Positions 6,520-14,874 of a stretch of 19,694 bases of DNA are shown here, in pieces (within the stretch, counting starts at the first letter, position 1; each line of letters begins with the position of its first letter). A model generated the notes under the pieces. The model was given only the letters and a program-made list of their open reading frames with translations. It searched no databases and was not told the DNA's origin. The DNA comes from an uncultured bacterium (lineage in GTDB: Bacteria; Desulfobacterota; Desulfovibrionia; Desulfovibrionales; Desulfovibrionaceae), in assembly GCA_905214305.1 (NCBI GenBank), contig CAJMLK010000050.1:1-19694 (forward strand), given 5' to 3'. A program made the position numbers and the translations under genes.

Positions 6520-7879
6520 GCTGTTCCGCTGGCTGGCGGTGCTGTGCTTTATCAAGATCACCATGCTTGCCATGCTGCTGCTTGATGTGCCGCTGCCCGC
6601 GTGGTTTGAAAGCCGCCCCTTGCAGATTGCCTCCAACGACCCGGCGCCGCTGCCTGCCGACCCCGCTGCTGACGCAGACATAATGAAAAAGCTCACCGAG
6701 CTTGTGGCTGCCAGCAAGTCCGCGGGTCATGCGGCCTCAGGCCAAGGCTCCGCCCATGCCCCGCTCACCGGCACAAATGCTGCCCCCGAAGACCGCGCGG
6801 CAGAGCGCAATCCGGCGCAGGCCCCGGTCCGTACGGCCCAGGCCCCCGGCAAGGCTCCTCAGGGTGCGGAAGCCGCCAGATTGGCCGCAGCTACAAAGCC
6901 CCGCCAGCACGGCGCAGCGCCGGTTGCAGGACGCATGCTTGACGCCGATGCCCTCCCCGCGCCGCTGGTTGCTGCCGGAGTAAATCCCGCAGACCCCGCC
7001 ACGCCGCAGATATTTACCCCAGACAAGATGGAGCGCCCGGCCCCCCTGCCCGCGCCCCTCGCCCAACCGGGCATCAGCGCTCCCCGGCAGGATAACGCGG
7101 CCGCATCCGCCAGCGCCAAAGACGAAAACGTCGCCAGCCGACACGGCTGGCTCGACGCTCTGGGCCTTGCCGGGCTGCCTGTTCCCGCTCTGGGCAGCGT
7201 GCAGGCCGCCCATGCTGCTGCGCTGGACATGCCCGTGCCGCAGGCGCCTTCCTCTTCCCCCACGTCACCCTTTGCACCCGCGGAGCAGGCCGCGCCCTAC
7301 TCTTTGCCCGGCGCGCCCGACATCCCGGCCAATATCCCGCGCGGTCAAAGCACTGACGGCGCCCCCTTGCCGCCACGCGGCGCTGCCGGAACCTCCGGCG
7401 CGTCCGGTTTTGGCTCCGGTGCTTTCGGTTCCGGCGCTGCATGCACACCAGCCCTGCCCCAGAGCAGCCAGTCGGGGCTGCCCGCCGTACCGCCCCCCGC
7501 GGTTCGTCCTGCCCCCACGGCAACCGATCCCAACATCAAGGCGCAGGAACTTGCCCGGCAGCAGCAGGACATTCTCATGCTGCGCCAGCAGATGGATCAG
7601 CGCCTCAAGGACATCCAGAGCGCCGAACAGAAGATGAAGGACATGATCCGCGAAGCGCGCGGCATTGAAGATGAAAAGATCCGCCGCCTTGTGCTCACCT
7701 ATACCCAGATGAAGCCCAAGGCCGCCGCCAAGGCGCTGGAAAGCATGGATGAGCGCGTGGCCGTGCGCATTCTGACGGGCATGTCCCCCAAGCAGTCCGG
7801 CGACATCCTCACCTACGTCAATCCGGCAAAAACCGCCAAGCTGACGGAAATCATCACCCGTATGAAGCTGCCTCAATAA
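6476..7879 (+). CDS. MotE-like flagellar protein (MgtE-N-type carboxy domain)
   Basis: A 467-residue protein with one membrane helix at about residues 18-40, a very long Ala/Pro/Gly-rich linker (about 45-345), a coiled coil beginning near ELARQQQDILMLRQQ, and a compact carboxy-terminal domain with YTQMKPKAAAKALESMDE, VAVRILTGMSPKQSGDIL and a final TAKLTEIITRM. That domain is the MgtE-amino-terminal-like module found in MotE (COG3334), a periplasmic chaperone of the flagellar motor protein MotC. Adjacency to fliJ supports a motility role. The linker is far longer than in typical MotE proteins. The ATG at 6476 follows AGGAG by ten bases and overlaps fliJ by 44 bp; no other good start precedes the membrane helix. 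Confidence 0.75.
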   Translation: MTKQPHSATKLRLSKLFRWLAVLCFIKITMLAMLLLDVPLPAWFESRPLQIASNDPAPLPADPAADADIMKKLTELVAASKSAGHAASGQGSAHAPLTGTNAAPEDRAAERNPAQAPVRTAQAPGKAPQGAEAARLAAATKPRQHGAAPVAGRMLDADALPAPLVAAGVNPADPATPQIFTPDKMERPAPLPAPLAQPGISAPRQDNAAASASAKDENVASRHGWLDALGLAGLPVPALGSVQAAHAAALDMPVPQAPSSSPTSPFAPAEQAAPYSLPGAPDIPANIPRGQSTDGAPLPPRGAAGTSGASGFGSGAFGSGAACTPALPQSSQSGLPAVPPPAVRPAPTATDPNIKAQELARQQQDILMLRQQMDQRLKDIQSAEQKMKDMIREARGIEDEKIRRLVLTYTQMKPKAAAKALESMDERVAVRILTGMSPKQSGDILTYVNPAKTAKLTEIITRMKLPQ

Positions 7880-8670
7880 TGCGCCTGAAACTTCTTATTT
7901 CCTATGTAGGGACCGGTTACAGCGGTTGGCAGATTCAGGAAAAACCCAAGCCGCCGCCCACGGTGCAGGGCGCTCTTGAGGCCGCACTGCGTGTCATTTC
8001 AGGTCAGGCCGTGCGCGTTCATGGCTCTGGGCGCACAGACTCCGGCGTGCACGCCCACGGTCAGGTCGCACACTGCGATGTGCCCGACACACGGGCCGGG
8101 CTTGACTGGCGGCACAGCCTCAATGCCGTGCTGCCGCGTGATATCCGCATACTGGATGCCACTCCGGCCGCGCCGGACTTTCACGCCCGCAAGGATGCCC
8201 TGCGCAAAACCTATGCCTATCAGTTCTGGCAGGATCGCCGTTTTCTGCCGCCACATTTGCGCCCCCATGTATGGAACTGCGGCGCGCTGAACCTGGACGT
8301 CATGCGCGAAGCCCTGCCCTTTCTTCTGGGCAGGCACGACTTTGCAGGGCTGCGCAACGCAGGCACAGATGTGGAAACAACCGTGCGCACTCTTATGGAA
8401 GCCCGACTGGACGCTTTGCCCCCGTGCGAATTCTACCCGCCTCATGCCCCCATGCTGCGCCTCACCATAACGGCTGACGGCTTTCTGAAGCAGATGGTGC
8501 GCAATGTGGCTGGCCTGCTTGCCGCCTGCGGGCAGGGCAAAATACAGCCCGCCCAAATCCCCGCACTGCTTGAAGCCCGCGACCGTCAGGCCGTGCCTTC
8601 GGTAACGGCTCCACCCGAGGGGCTGGCTCTGGTAAGTGTGGAATACCCGGAATCGAACACTCCCGCATAG
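7879..8670 (+). CDS. truA: tRNA pseudouridine(38-40) synthase
   Basis: TruA converts uridines 38-40 in the anticodon arm of many tRNAs to pseudouridine. The 263-residue protein shows the family start (LKLLISYVGTGYSGWQ), the catalytic loop GSGRTDSGVHAHGQVAH with Asp54 as the nucleophile (Asp60 in E. coli), FHARKDALRKTYAYQ, the GRHDFAGLRNAG segment, and FLKQMVRNVAGLLAACGQG near the end. Its ATG shares one base with the stop of the MotE-like gene (TAATG), so translation is coupled. It is closed by the terminator at 8723-8752. Confidence 0.97.
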   Translation: MRLKLLISYVGTGYSGWQIQEKPKPPPTVQGALEAALRVISGQAVRVHGSGRTDSGVHAHGQVAHCDVPDTRAGLDWRHSLNAVLPRDIRILDATPAAPDFHARKDALRKTYAYQFWQDRRFLPPHLRPHVWNCGALNLDVMREALPFLLGRHDFAGLRNAGTDVETTVRTLMEARLDALPPCEFYPPHAPMLRLTITADGFLKQMVRNVAGLLAACGQGKIQPAQIPALLEARDRQAVPSVTAPPEGLALVSVEYPESNTPA

Positions 8671-8722
8671 GCACGCCAACACGTTTTGCGGCAACGCATT
8701 TTCTTTGGCTCGCGTAGAGCGC

Positions 8723-8752
8723 AAAAGTCCCCATCTCGCGATGGGGACTTTT
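8723..8752. terminator. Strong intrinsic terminator after truA
   Basis: AAAAGTCCCCATC (8723-8735) pairs perfectly with 8740-8752 around the loop TCGC, with T residues closing the 3' arm on both strands. It sits about 50 bases after the truA stop and can also stop transcripts arriving from the convergent gene at 8930-9352. Confidence 0.92.
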
Positions 8753-8759
8753 ATATAGC

Positions 8760-8897
8760 TTGGAACAATTTTTCTTTGAAATTGCCCTGGCGAATGCGGG
8801 AGCAGACGGCCGTTACGCAGGCGCAGGCGCAGTTCAACCGCGCGGTTACACGCCGGGCGGGCGTTCCGGAAGCATTGAGAATAGACATTCTCAATGC
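8760..8897 (-). repeat. Dispersed structured intergenic repeat, copy 2
   Basis: About 138 bp, inverted relative to copy 1. The terminal 11-bp stem is kept (8872-8882 with 8887-8897, loop AGAC), and its second pair is changed on both arms relative to copy 1 (T-A to C-G), a compensatory change. The CAATTT...GAAATTG hairpin at the other end and the central hairpin are also kept. It lies between the truA terminator and the convergent 3' end at 8930. Confidence 0.85.
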
Positions 8898-8929
8898 CAT
8901 AAGGCTTCAAAACATTGGCCGATCTGCGG

Positions 8930-9352
8930 CTAGATCATTTCATCAAGGTCGGAGTTCTGTTCCTGCGCCCTGAATTTCTGTTGCAGCATGATGGGCAGCG
9001 CTTCCGGATCCATCGGGTCATATTCAAACATGACGGCCGTGCCGAAGCAGGAAAAATACTTGCTGCCATCAGGATGAAAGGCCACATTTTCACTGTAGCC
9101 CACAATGGCCTGCGCACCCTTGTTCATGGCTCGTGCGGCCATGCCGAAAAATGCCTCGTCAGAATCAAAGCCCCGGCAGCACACAAGACCCAGCACCTTG
9201 GCAATGCGGCGGCCTTCCACCTGATGCGTGGTCACCACGGGAAAACGCCCGGCCATAAACACCTCGCGCACCCGCGCGCTGGCGTCTGACATGCGCACTT
9301 TCTTTTCAGCTTTACGCGCCTTTTTTTCATGACCGCCCAGTAAAAAGAACAT
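8930..9352 (-). CDS. YbjQ-like (UPF0145 / heavy-metal-binding-like) protein
   Basis: A 140-residue cytoplasmic protein. After a basic amino end (KKARKAEKKVR), the core has VVTTHQVEGRRIAKVLGLV, a helix with FFGMAARAMNKGAQAIVGYS, and a final GTAVMFE strand, the order seen in YbjQ-type proteins (TT..I.G..I..VLG.V ... A...GANAI.G ... GTAV). That family forms ring-like oligomers of uncertain function; the metal-binding label is only an inherited name. The start at 9352 has TGGAGG seven bases upstream. It lies downstream of lon on the same strand but behind a strong terminator, so it is probably transcribed separately. The match is from memory and moderate. Confidence 0.55.
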   Translation of the reverse strand: MFFLLGGHEKKARKAEKKVRMSDASARVREVFMAGRFPVVTTHQVEGRRIAKVLGLVCCRGFDSDEAFFGMAARAMNKGAQAIVGYSENVAFHPDGSKYFSCFGTAVMFEYDPMDPEALPIMLQQKFRAQEQNSDLDEMI

Positions 9353-9377
9353 GCCTGACCTCCAGAATCAGTGGAAT

Positions 9378-9395
9378 GGCAGCGCATGCGCTGCC
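9378..9395. promoter_or_regulatory. Perfect 18-bp palindrome before the YbjQ-like gene
   Basis: GGCAGCGCATGCGCTGCC is fully self-complementary and lies about 26 bases upstream of the start at 9352, within the promoter or leader. It could be a repressor operator or a leader hairpin; nothing distinguishes them. Confidence 0.5.
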
Positions 9396-9510
9396 GGATA
9401 CCACGTATATGCAAAGGCCTTGCCAAAAAAATTTACCATGATAAATCAGCATAGTATGAAAAGAAGCCATGTTCTCGTCATCAAATTGACAACCGGAGCC
9501 ATGACGCCCC

Positions 9511-9551
9511 AAGACAGAAAAAGCCCGCCAAAAGCGGGCTTTTTCTGTCTT
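9511..9551. terminator. Very strong bidirectional terminator after lon
   Basis: An 18-base arm at 9511-9528 pairs without a mismatch with 9534-9551 around the loop CAAAA; the core is GCCCGC with A and T runs on each side. It is about 165 bases beyond the lon stop on the minus strand and insulates lon from the gene at 8930-9352. Confidence 0.93.
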
Positions 9552-9628
9552 GTCATGACTGCGCAGACACTTCGATACGTCGACACGTTGCAGCGCAGTT
9601 TACGAATGAAACGAGTTGGCTGCTCTGG

Positions 9629-9650
9629 AGGGATTTTCCTGAAAATCCCT
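9629..9650. other. Hairpin in the lon 3' untranslated region
   Basis: AGGGATTTT (9629-9637) pairs perfectly with 9642-9650 around CCTG. A second stem, GCAGGCA/TGCCTGC (9665-9671 with 9678-9684), lies between it and lon. Neither has a U-run, so they may protect or mark the lon message 3' end rather than terminate it. Confidence 0.6.
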
Positions 9651-9714
9651 GACACACGGTGTGCGCAGGCAGGCTGTTGCCTGCCGCAGGTGAGCATTCA
9701 ACACTTGAAATGCT

Positions 9715-12156
9715 CTATTGAGCGGGCTGTTTCTTGCCGTCTTCGTCATGTTTCTCGGGCCGCAGGATGCGGCAAATGGGCTGTGCCGTGGCACGACCGG
9801 AGAATATTTCTTCCGAGGAGGCATCCAGAGCATGGGGCAGCACTTCGTCCACATGCTCCACAAAGACAATTTCAAGGTCTTTCAGCACCTCGTCCGGCAC
9901 TTCTTTAAGGTCCTTTTCGTTGTCGCGGGGCATGAGCACTTTTTTGATGCCGCTGCGGCGCGCGGCCAGCAGCTTTTCTCGCAGGCCACCAATGGGCAGC
10001 ACGCGCCCCCGCAGGGATATCTCACCCGTCATGGCGACATCGTTGCGCACGGGAATGCCCAGCAGTGCCGAGGTAATGGACGTGGCAAGGGTAATGCCCG
10101 CCGAGGGGCCGTCCTTGGGCGTGGCCCCCGAGGGCACGTGCACATGAATATCCACCTTGCGGTGAAAGCGCGTATCAAGACCCAGCACTTCGGCCCGTGA
10201 ACGCACGTAGGAAAGCGCGGCCTTGGCCGATTCTGTCATGACCTCGCCAAGTTTGCCCGTGGTCACCACCTGACCGGAACCGGCCATAAGTGTCGTTTCC
10301 ACCAGCAGTATTTCGCCGCCGCGCTGATTGTAGGCAAGCCCGGCGCACACACCCACCTGCGGCTCGGCCTCGCGCTCGTCATGCCGGTATTTTTTGACAC
10401 CGAGCATGGCGGGCAGGCTCTGACGCGAAATGTTCACGCACCTGTCCGTATTTTCTTCTTCCACCAGCCTGATGGCCGTTTTGCGGCACAGGGCGGCGAT
10501 TTCACGTTCAAGGTTACGTACGCCCGCCTCGCGGGTGTAGGAGCGGATGATCTCAAGAACGGCATTGTCCGAAACCCGGATATTGCTTTCCTTGAGTCCG
10601 TGCTCCTCTATCTGGCGGGGCAGCAGAAAGTGCCGCGCAATGTGGCGTTTTTCTGTTTCAAGATAGCTGTTAAGCTCTATTATCTCCATACGGTCCAGCA
10701 AGGGCACGGGAATAGTGTGCAGCGAGTTGGCCGTGGTGATAAAGAATATCTTGGACAGGTCGTATTCCAGATCCAGATAGTGGTCCATAAACGTATGGTT
10801 CTGCTCCGGGTCCAGCACTTCCAGCAGGGCCGAGGCCGGGTCACCCCGGTAGTCGGAGGTCATCTTGTCCACTTCGTCCAGACAGAAAAGCGGATTGTTG
10901 TATTTCACCCGCTTGAGCGACTGGATGATCTTGCCCGGCAGCGCCCCCACATAGGTGCGGCGGTGACCGCGTATTTCGGCCTCATCGCGCACGCCGCCAA
11001 GAGACAGGCGCACAAAGTCACGCCCGGTGGCCTTGGCCACAGACCGCGCCAGTGACGTCTTGCCAACGCCGGGAGGCCCCACAAAGCAGAGAATCGGCCC
11101 CTTCAGGCCCTGAGAAAGCTTTTGCACCGCAAGATACTCAAGGATGCGTTCCTTGGGTTTTTCAAGGCCATAGTGGTCGCCGTCCAGAATATTGCGGGCC
11201 TTTTCGATGTTGATATCGACCTGCTTGAGGTCATTCCAGGGCAGATCAAGTATCCAGTCCACATAGTTGCGCACCACTGTGTATTCCGCAGCCGAAGGCG
11301 GCATGCTGCGCAGCTTCTTGGCTTCGCCAAGGGCTTTCTGACGCGCTTCTTCGGGCATGTCGCGCGCTTTGAGCTTTTGCTCGATCTCGTCCACCTCGGC
11401 CTGGGGATCGTCATCACGCCCCATTTCCTTGTTGATGGCCTTGATCTGCTCGTTAAGGTAATATTCGCGCTGGTTGCGCTCCATCTGTACCTTGACGCGA
11501 TTTTTGATGCGCTTTTCCACCGTAGCCAGCGCCACCTCGCCGTGAAGCAGCTCATAGGCCAGCTCCAGCCGCTCGGTCACGTCATCCATCTCCAGGGCCT
11601 GCTGCTTTTTGCGGTAGTCCACCTTGAGATTGGGAATGATGGAATCGGCCAGGGGGCCAGACTCATGCAGTGCCAGCATGGAAAGCACAGACTCCTGCGA
11701 GAGCTTCTTGTTGCCCTTGGCAAACTCGTCCAGCGTCTCGTGCACCGCGCGCACAAGAGCTTCGCGCTCTTCAGGGCGGCTTTGCGTCTCGCCGCGCCGG
11801 GATGCGTACACTATGGCGCAGTGCTCGTTTTCCTGCAGATCAGTCCAGTCGGCACGGTACATGCCTTCAAACAGCACCTTGATGGTTCCGTCAGGCAGGC
11901 GCAGCATTTGCAGAACCTTGCTGACCACACCTACAGGCGCCAGATCACCGGCTTCGGGCTTTTCCAGTTCAGGCTCAAGCTGTGCCACCAGAAAAATCTG
12001 TTTGCTGTAGCTGGCCTGAGCGGCCTCTATGGCCTTGATGGAGGCTTCGCGCCCCACAAAAAGCGGCATGATGGAACGCGGAAACATGACCACTTCACGC
12101 AAAGGCATGACGGGCAGTTCCACAAGTTTTCCAGTACCGCGTACGGATTCAGTCAT
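9715..12156 (-). CDS. lon: ATP-dependent protease Lon
   Basis: Lon unfolds and degrades damaged and regulatory proteins in the cytoplasm as a ring-shaped hexamer. The 813-residue protein has the amino-terminal substrate domain (LPVMPLREVVMFP at the start), a long coiled segment around residue 230, Walker A GPPGVGKTS (360-368), Walker B LFCLDE ending at Glu428, and the protease domain with Ser685 in KDGPSAG and Lys728 in GGLREK; the 43-residue spacing equals that of E. coli Lon. The ATG at 12154-12156 follows AGGGGA by a few bases. In-frame starts further upstream (up to 12315) put the ribosome site inside the gene and add residues unlike the family, so I rejected them. The tail after about residue 780 is charged and poorly conserved. 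Confidence 0.98.
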   Translation of the reverse strand: MTESVRGTGKLVELPVMPLREVVMFPRSIMPLFVGREASIKAIEAAQASYSKQIFLVAQLEPELEKPEAGDLAPVGVVSKVLQMLRLPDGTIKVLFEGMYRADWTDLQENEHCAIVYASRRGETQSRPEEREALVRAVHETLDEFAKGNKKLSQESVLSMLALHESGPLADSIIPNLKVDYRKKQQALEMDDVTERLELAYELLHGEVALATVEKRIKNRVKVQMERNQREYYLNEQIKAINKEMGRDDDPQAEVDEIEQKLKARDMPEEARQKALGEAKKLRSMPPSAAEYTVVRNYVDWILDLPWNDLKQVDINIEKARNILDGDHYGLEKPKERILEYLAVQKLSQGLKGPILCFVGPPGVGKTSLARSVAKATGRDFVRLSLGGVRDEAEIRGHRRTYVGALPGKIIQSLKRVKYNNPLFCLDEVDKMTSDYRGDPASALLEVLDPEQNHTFMDHYLDLEYDLSKIFFITTANSLHTIPVPLLDRMEIIELNSYLETEKRHIARHFLLPRQIEEHGLKESNIRVSDNAVLEIIRSYTREAGVRNLEREIAALCRKTAIRLVEEENTDRCVNISRQSLPAMLGVKKYRHDEREAEPQVGVCAGLAYNQRGGEILLVETTLMAGSGQVVTTGKLGEVMTESAKAALSYVRSRAEVLGLDTRFHRKVDIHVHVPSGATPKDGPSAGITLATSITSALLGIPVRNDVAMTGEISLRGRVLPIGGLREKLLAARRSGIKKVLMPRDNEKDLKEVPDEVLKDLEIVFVEHVDEVLPHALDASSEEIFSGRATAQPICRILRPEKHDEDGKKQPAQ

Positions 12157-12916
12157 AGTTTTCCCCTGAAAGGCCGTGGGCCGCATTGGCACGACCCCAT
12201 AGCTTGGGAGATTGGAGCGGATTGCGGCAAAGGGCGCCTCCGCTCTGCCGCCGCGCATGGTGCAGCGCGCCGCGAAGCGGCATAAACGCAGCCGGGAACA
12301 CGCTCCGGGCTGCATGAGCCTTAAAAGCCCGGCATTTCAATGCCGATATGAGCCGGGGCGTCCTTGCCTGTGCTGCCGGAGCATCTTGTGCGGGCCATGC
12401 AGGCGCGTGGCAGGATGCCTGTTTTTGGAACAGCGCCCGGCCTGTGAGAGCGGGACTCTGCCACCGCGCAGGACATGACGCCATTGCGGCAGCAGGCCGC
12501 CAAAATTCCGGATTGAAGCTGTCTCTTGCGACGAAAGGCGGCATACGCCGCCCACTTTGCGCACACCCCGCAACGCCCGCCGTTCCGGCAGGCGTACGGC
12601 TGCGCGGCTAACCAGCCCGGTGCTTGCGCGGCTTGCCCCCTGAGCAGGCAAGGCCGCGCAATGCGCCGGATATTTTCAGCAAAAGCTGCTTGGCGCGTTT
12701 TTTCCAAACCCGCCGGGGCTGCCATGCCCCGCATCTGTAACAGTTGCCTGCATAAAAGCAGGTCTGTAATAATGCTTATCTGCCCAACGCGGACTTTTGT
12801 AAAGACGCCCGCCGCAAGCCACGAGGCTCGTGCGCGTCGGCGTTGCAACAACGTTCGTCAGGCCGCCGCAGCAGACAGCTTTCGCCGCCGTGCGGGTACT
12901 GCAGGCTGTAAGCGGC
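12157..12916. other. Long non-coding clpX-lon interval with several hairpins
   Basis: About 760 bp with no gene I can support. Open frames exist on both strands, the longest a minus-strand frame at 12321-12851, but their products are Arg/Cys-rich and lack a plausible ribosome site or family resemblance. The interval holds several clean stem-loops: 12269-12281, 12330-12345 (CGGCATT with AATGCCG), 12537-12552 (GGCGGC with GCCGCC), 12624-12661 (14 pairs with one bulge, nine-base loop) and 12746-12761. On the minus strand the hairpin at 12537-12552 is followed by TTTCG and could end the clpX message. A lon promoter is expected here, but I could not choose one. Confidence 0.6.
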
Positions 12917-14209
12917 CTAGGATGCCCGATCGCCGCCCGCCTGCTTTTTTTCCTGCACAAGACTTTCGTCCACTTCACCGAACAGGAGCACAGGCTCCTT
13001 GCCCTTTTCGATCACGGCCCGGTTAATGAGGCATTCGCGCACATTGGGCATGGAGGGCAGCCGGAACATGATGTCCAGCATGGTGCGCTCCATCACGTTG
13101 CGCAGGCCGCGCGCGCCGGTCTTGCGCTCAATGGCCTTGGCCGCAATGGCCTTGAGGGAATTGGGCGTAAAGCGCAGGGTCACGTTCTCAAGGCTGAACA
13201 GCTTCTGGTACTGACGCACCAGCGCGTTTTTCGGTTCCGTGAGAATGCGCACCAGATCAGCTTCGTCCAGCTCATCCACATGGGTGATGATGGGAATACG
13301 GCCCACAAACTCGGGGATAAGGCCAAACCTGACCAGATCCTGAGGGTGTATCCTGTCCAGCAGTTCGCCCAGGGGCATTTCCTTGCTGGCACGGACCTTG
13401 GCCCCAAAACCCATGGCTCCGCCGCTCATGCGCGATTCCACAATCTTGTCCAGCCCCACAAAGGCTCCGCCCACGATAAACAGGATATTCCGCGTATCCA
13501 TGCGGATGAACTCCTGCTGCGGGTGCTTGCGCCCGCCCTTGGGGGGGATGTTGGCCTCGGTTCCTTCAATGATTTTCAGCAGGGCCTGCTGCACGCCTTC
13601 GCCGGACACGTCGCGCGTAATGGAGGGGCCATCGCCCTTGCGGGAAATCTTGTCGATTTCGTCCACATAGATGATGCCCTTGCTGGCGGCCTCAAGGTCG
13701 TAATCGGCGTTTTGCAGCAGCTGAACCAGAATGTTTTCCACATCCTCGCCCACATAGCCCGCCTCGGTCAGGGTGGTGGCGTCTGCTATGGCAAAGGGCA
13801 CGCGCAGCACGCGGGCCAGGGTTTTCGCCAGCAGCGTTTTGCCGCTGCCCGAAGGCCCCACCAGCAGAATATTGCTTTTTTCCAGTTCCACGTCGTCGCC
13901 AAGGGCTTCGGCATAGAACACGCGCTTGTAGTGGTTGTGCACGGCCACAGAAAGAATTTTCTTGGCTTCGTGCTGTCCTATAACGTACTGGTCAAGCCTG
14001 TCCTTGATTTCCTGCGGCGAAAGCAGCGGCCCGGTGTCTTCGGCAACTTCCATCTGGTCGCGCACGATGATGTCATTGCATGCCTTGACGCACTTGTCGC
14101 AAATGCTCGCGCCATCCTGCACGATGAGGTTGCGTACCTCCAGTTCGCTGCGCCCGCAGAAGGAGCAGCTCAAAGGCTCGCTGACCTTGTTCTTGTCATT
14201 CTTAGCCAT
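12917..14209 (-). CDS. clpX: ATP-dependent Clp protease ATPase subunit ClpX
   Basis: ClpX recognises and unfolds substrates and feeds them into the ClpP chamber. The 430-residue protein has the amino-terminal zinc-binding domain (Cys15, Cys18, Cys37, Cys40), Walker A GPSGSGKT (118-125), the pore loop GYVG (151-154), Walker B IIYVDE ending at Glu184, the conserved stretch LLKIIEGTEANIPPKGG, and the sensor-2 region KTGARGLRNVMER. Its ATG comes two bases after the clpP stop, with no strong ribosome site of its own, so translation is probably coupled to clpP. Confidence 0.99.
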   Translation of the reverse strand: MAKNDKNKVSEPLSCSFCGRSELEVRNLIVQDGASICDKCVKACNDIIVRDQMEVAEDTGPLLSPQEIKDRLDQYVIGQHEAKKILSVAVHNHYKRVFYAEALGDDVELEKSNILLVGPSGSGKTLLAKTLARVLRVPFAIADATTLTEAGYVGEDVENILVQLLQNADYDLEAASKGIIYVDEIDKISRKGDGPSITRDVSGEGVQQALLKIIEGTEANIPPKGGRKHPQQEFIRMDTRNILFIVGGAFVGLDKIVESRMSGGAMGFGAKVRASKEMPLGELLDRIHPQDLVRFGLIPEFVGRIPIITHVDELDEADLVRILTEPKNALVRQYQKLFSLENVTLRFTPNSLKAIAAKAIERKTGARGLRNVMERTMLDIMFRLPSMPNVRECLINRAVIEKGKEPVLLFGEVDESLVQEKKQAGGDRAS

Positions 14210-14211
14210 GA

Positions 14212-14820
14212 TTATTCGCTCTTTTCCTGAGCCATGTCCTGGCGCGAAACCAGTACGCGGTCGATGATGCCCAGGTCTTTGGCTTCTTCAGGAGTCAAAA
14301 AGTTATCGCGTTCGGTGGCCTTGACAATATCCTTGTAAGGACGACCGGTATTTTCGGCAAGTATGCGGTTAAGGCGCTCTTTGAGGCGCAGCACCTCTTT
14401 GGCGTGGATTTCTATATCAGTGGCCTGCCCCTGATACCCGGCCGAAGGCTGGTGAATCATGATCTGGCTGTTGGGCAGAGCATAACGCAGCCCGGGCTTG
14501 CCCGCGGCCAGCAAAAAAGCGCCCATGCTGGCAGCACGCCCCATGCACACCGTGGAAACCGGCGCGGAAATGAAGCGCAGGGTGTCATAGATGGCAAGAC
14601 CAGCGGTAACAGAGCCGCCAGGCGAGTTGATATAGAGAGAAATTTCCTTTTCCGGGTCCTGCGATTCAAGAAAAAGCAGCTGGGCGCAGATCAGCGAGGC
14701 CACGGTGTCGTTGACCTCGGAACCCAGCAGAACGATGCGGTCCTTGAGCAGGCGCGAATAAATATCGTAGGCGCGTTCAGAACGGCCGGTGGTTTCAATA
14801 ACCATAGGTATGAGCGACAT
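14212..14820 (-). CDS. clpP: ATP-dependent Clp protease proteolytic subunit ClpP
   Basis: ClpP forms the double seven-membered barrel that degrades proteins delivered by ClpX. The 202-residue protein carries the serine protease triad: Ser98 in GRAASMGAF, His123 in MIHQPSAG and Asp172 in TERDNFL, with IPMVIETTGRSERAYDIYSR at the start as in most ClpP proteins. No long propeptide is present. GAGG lies five bases before the ATG. It is followed directly by clpX and preceded by the terminator after trigger factor, so part of its expression must come from readthrough or from a promoter within 14821-14887, which I could not define. Confidence 0.99.
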   Translation of the reverse strand: MSLIPMVIETTGRSERAYDIYSRLLKDRIVLLGSEVNDTVASLICAQLLFLESQDPEKEISLYINSPGGSVTAGLAIYDTLRFISAPVSTVCMGRAASMGAFLLAAGKPGLRYALPNSQIMIHQPSAGYQGQATDIEIHAKEVLRLKERLNRILAENTGRPYKDIVKATERDNFLTPEEAKDLGIIDRVLVSRQDMAQEKSE

Positions 14821-14874
14821 GAAAGCCTCACTGACATGGCCCCGGATGGGGCGATATATGCGGCATCGCGCCGC

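Noticed and set aside
5743..6717. Minus-strand open frame of about 324 codons across repeat copy 1 and fliJ
   Set aside because: It crosses the sigma-54 promoter, the hairpins and fliJ. Its product differs in reading frame from that of repeat copy 2, so the repeat is not conserved as protein.
12321..12851. Minus-strand open frame of 176 codons in the clpX-lon gap
   Set aside because: Arg/Cys-rich product, no clear ribosome site, no recognisable domain; probably chance in GC-rich DNA.
12830..14230. Plus-strand open frame of about 466 codons
   Set aside because: Antisense to clpX, which has every expected motif; the plus-strand product shows none.
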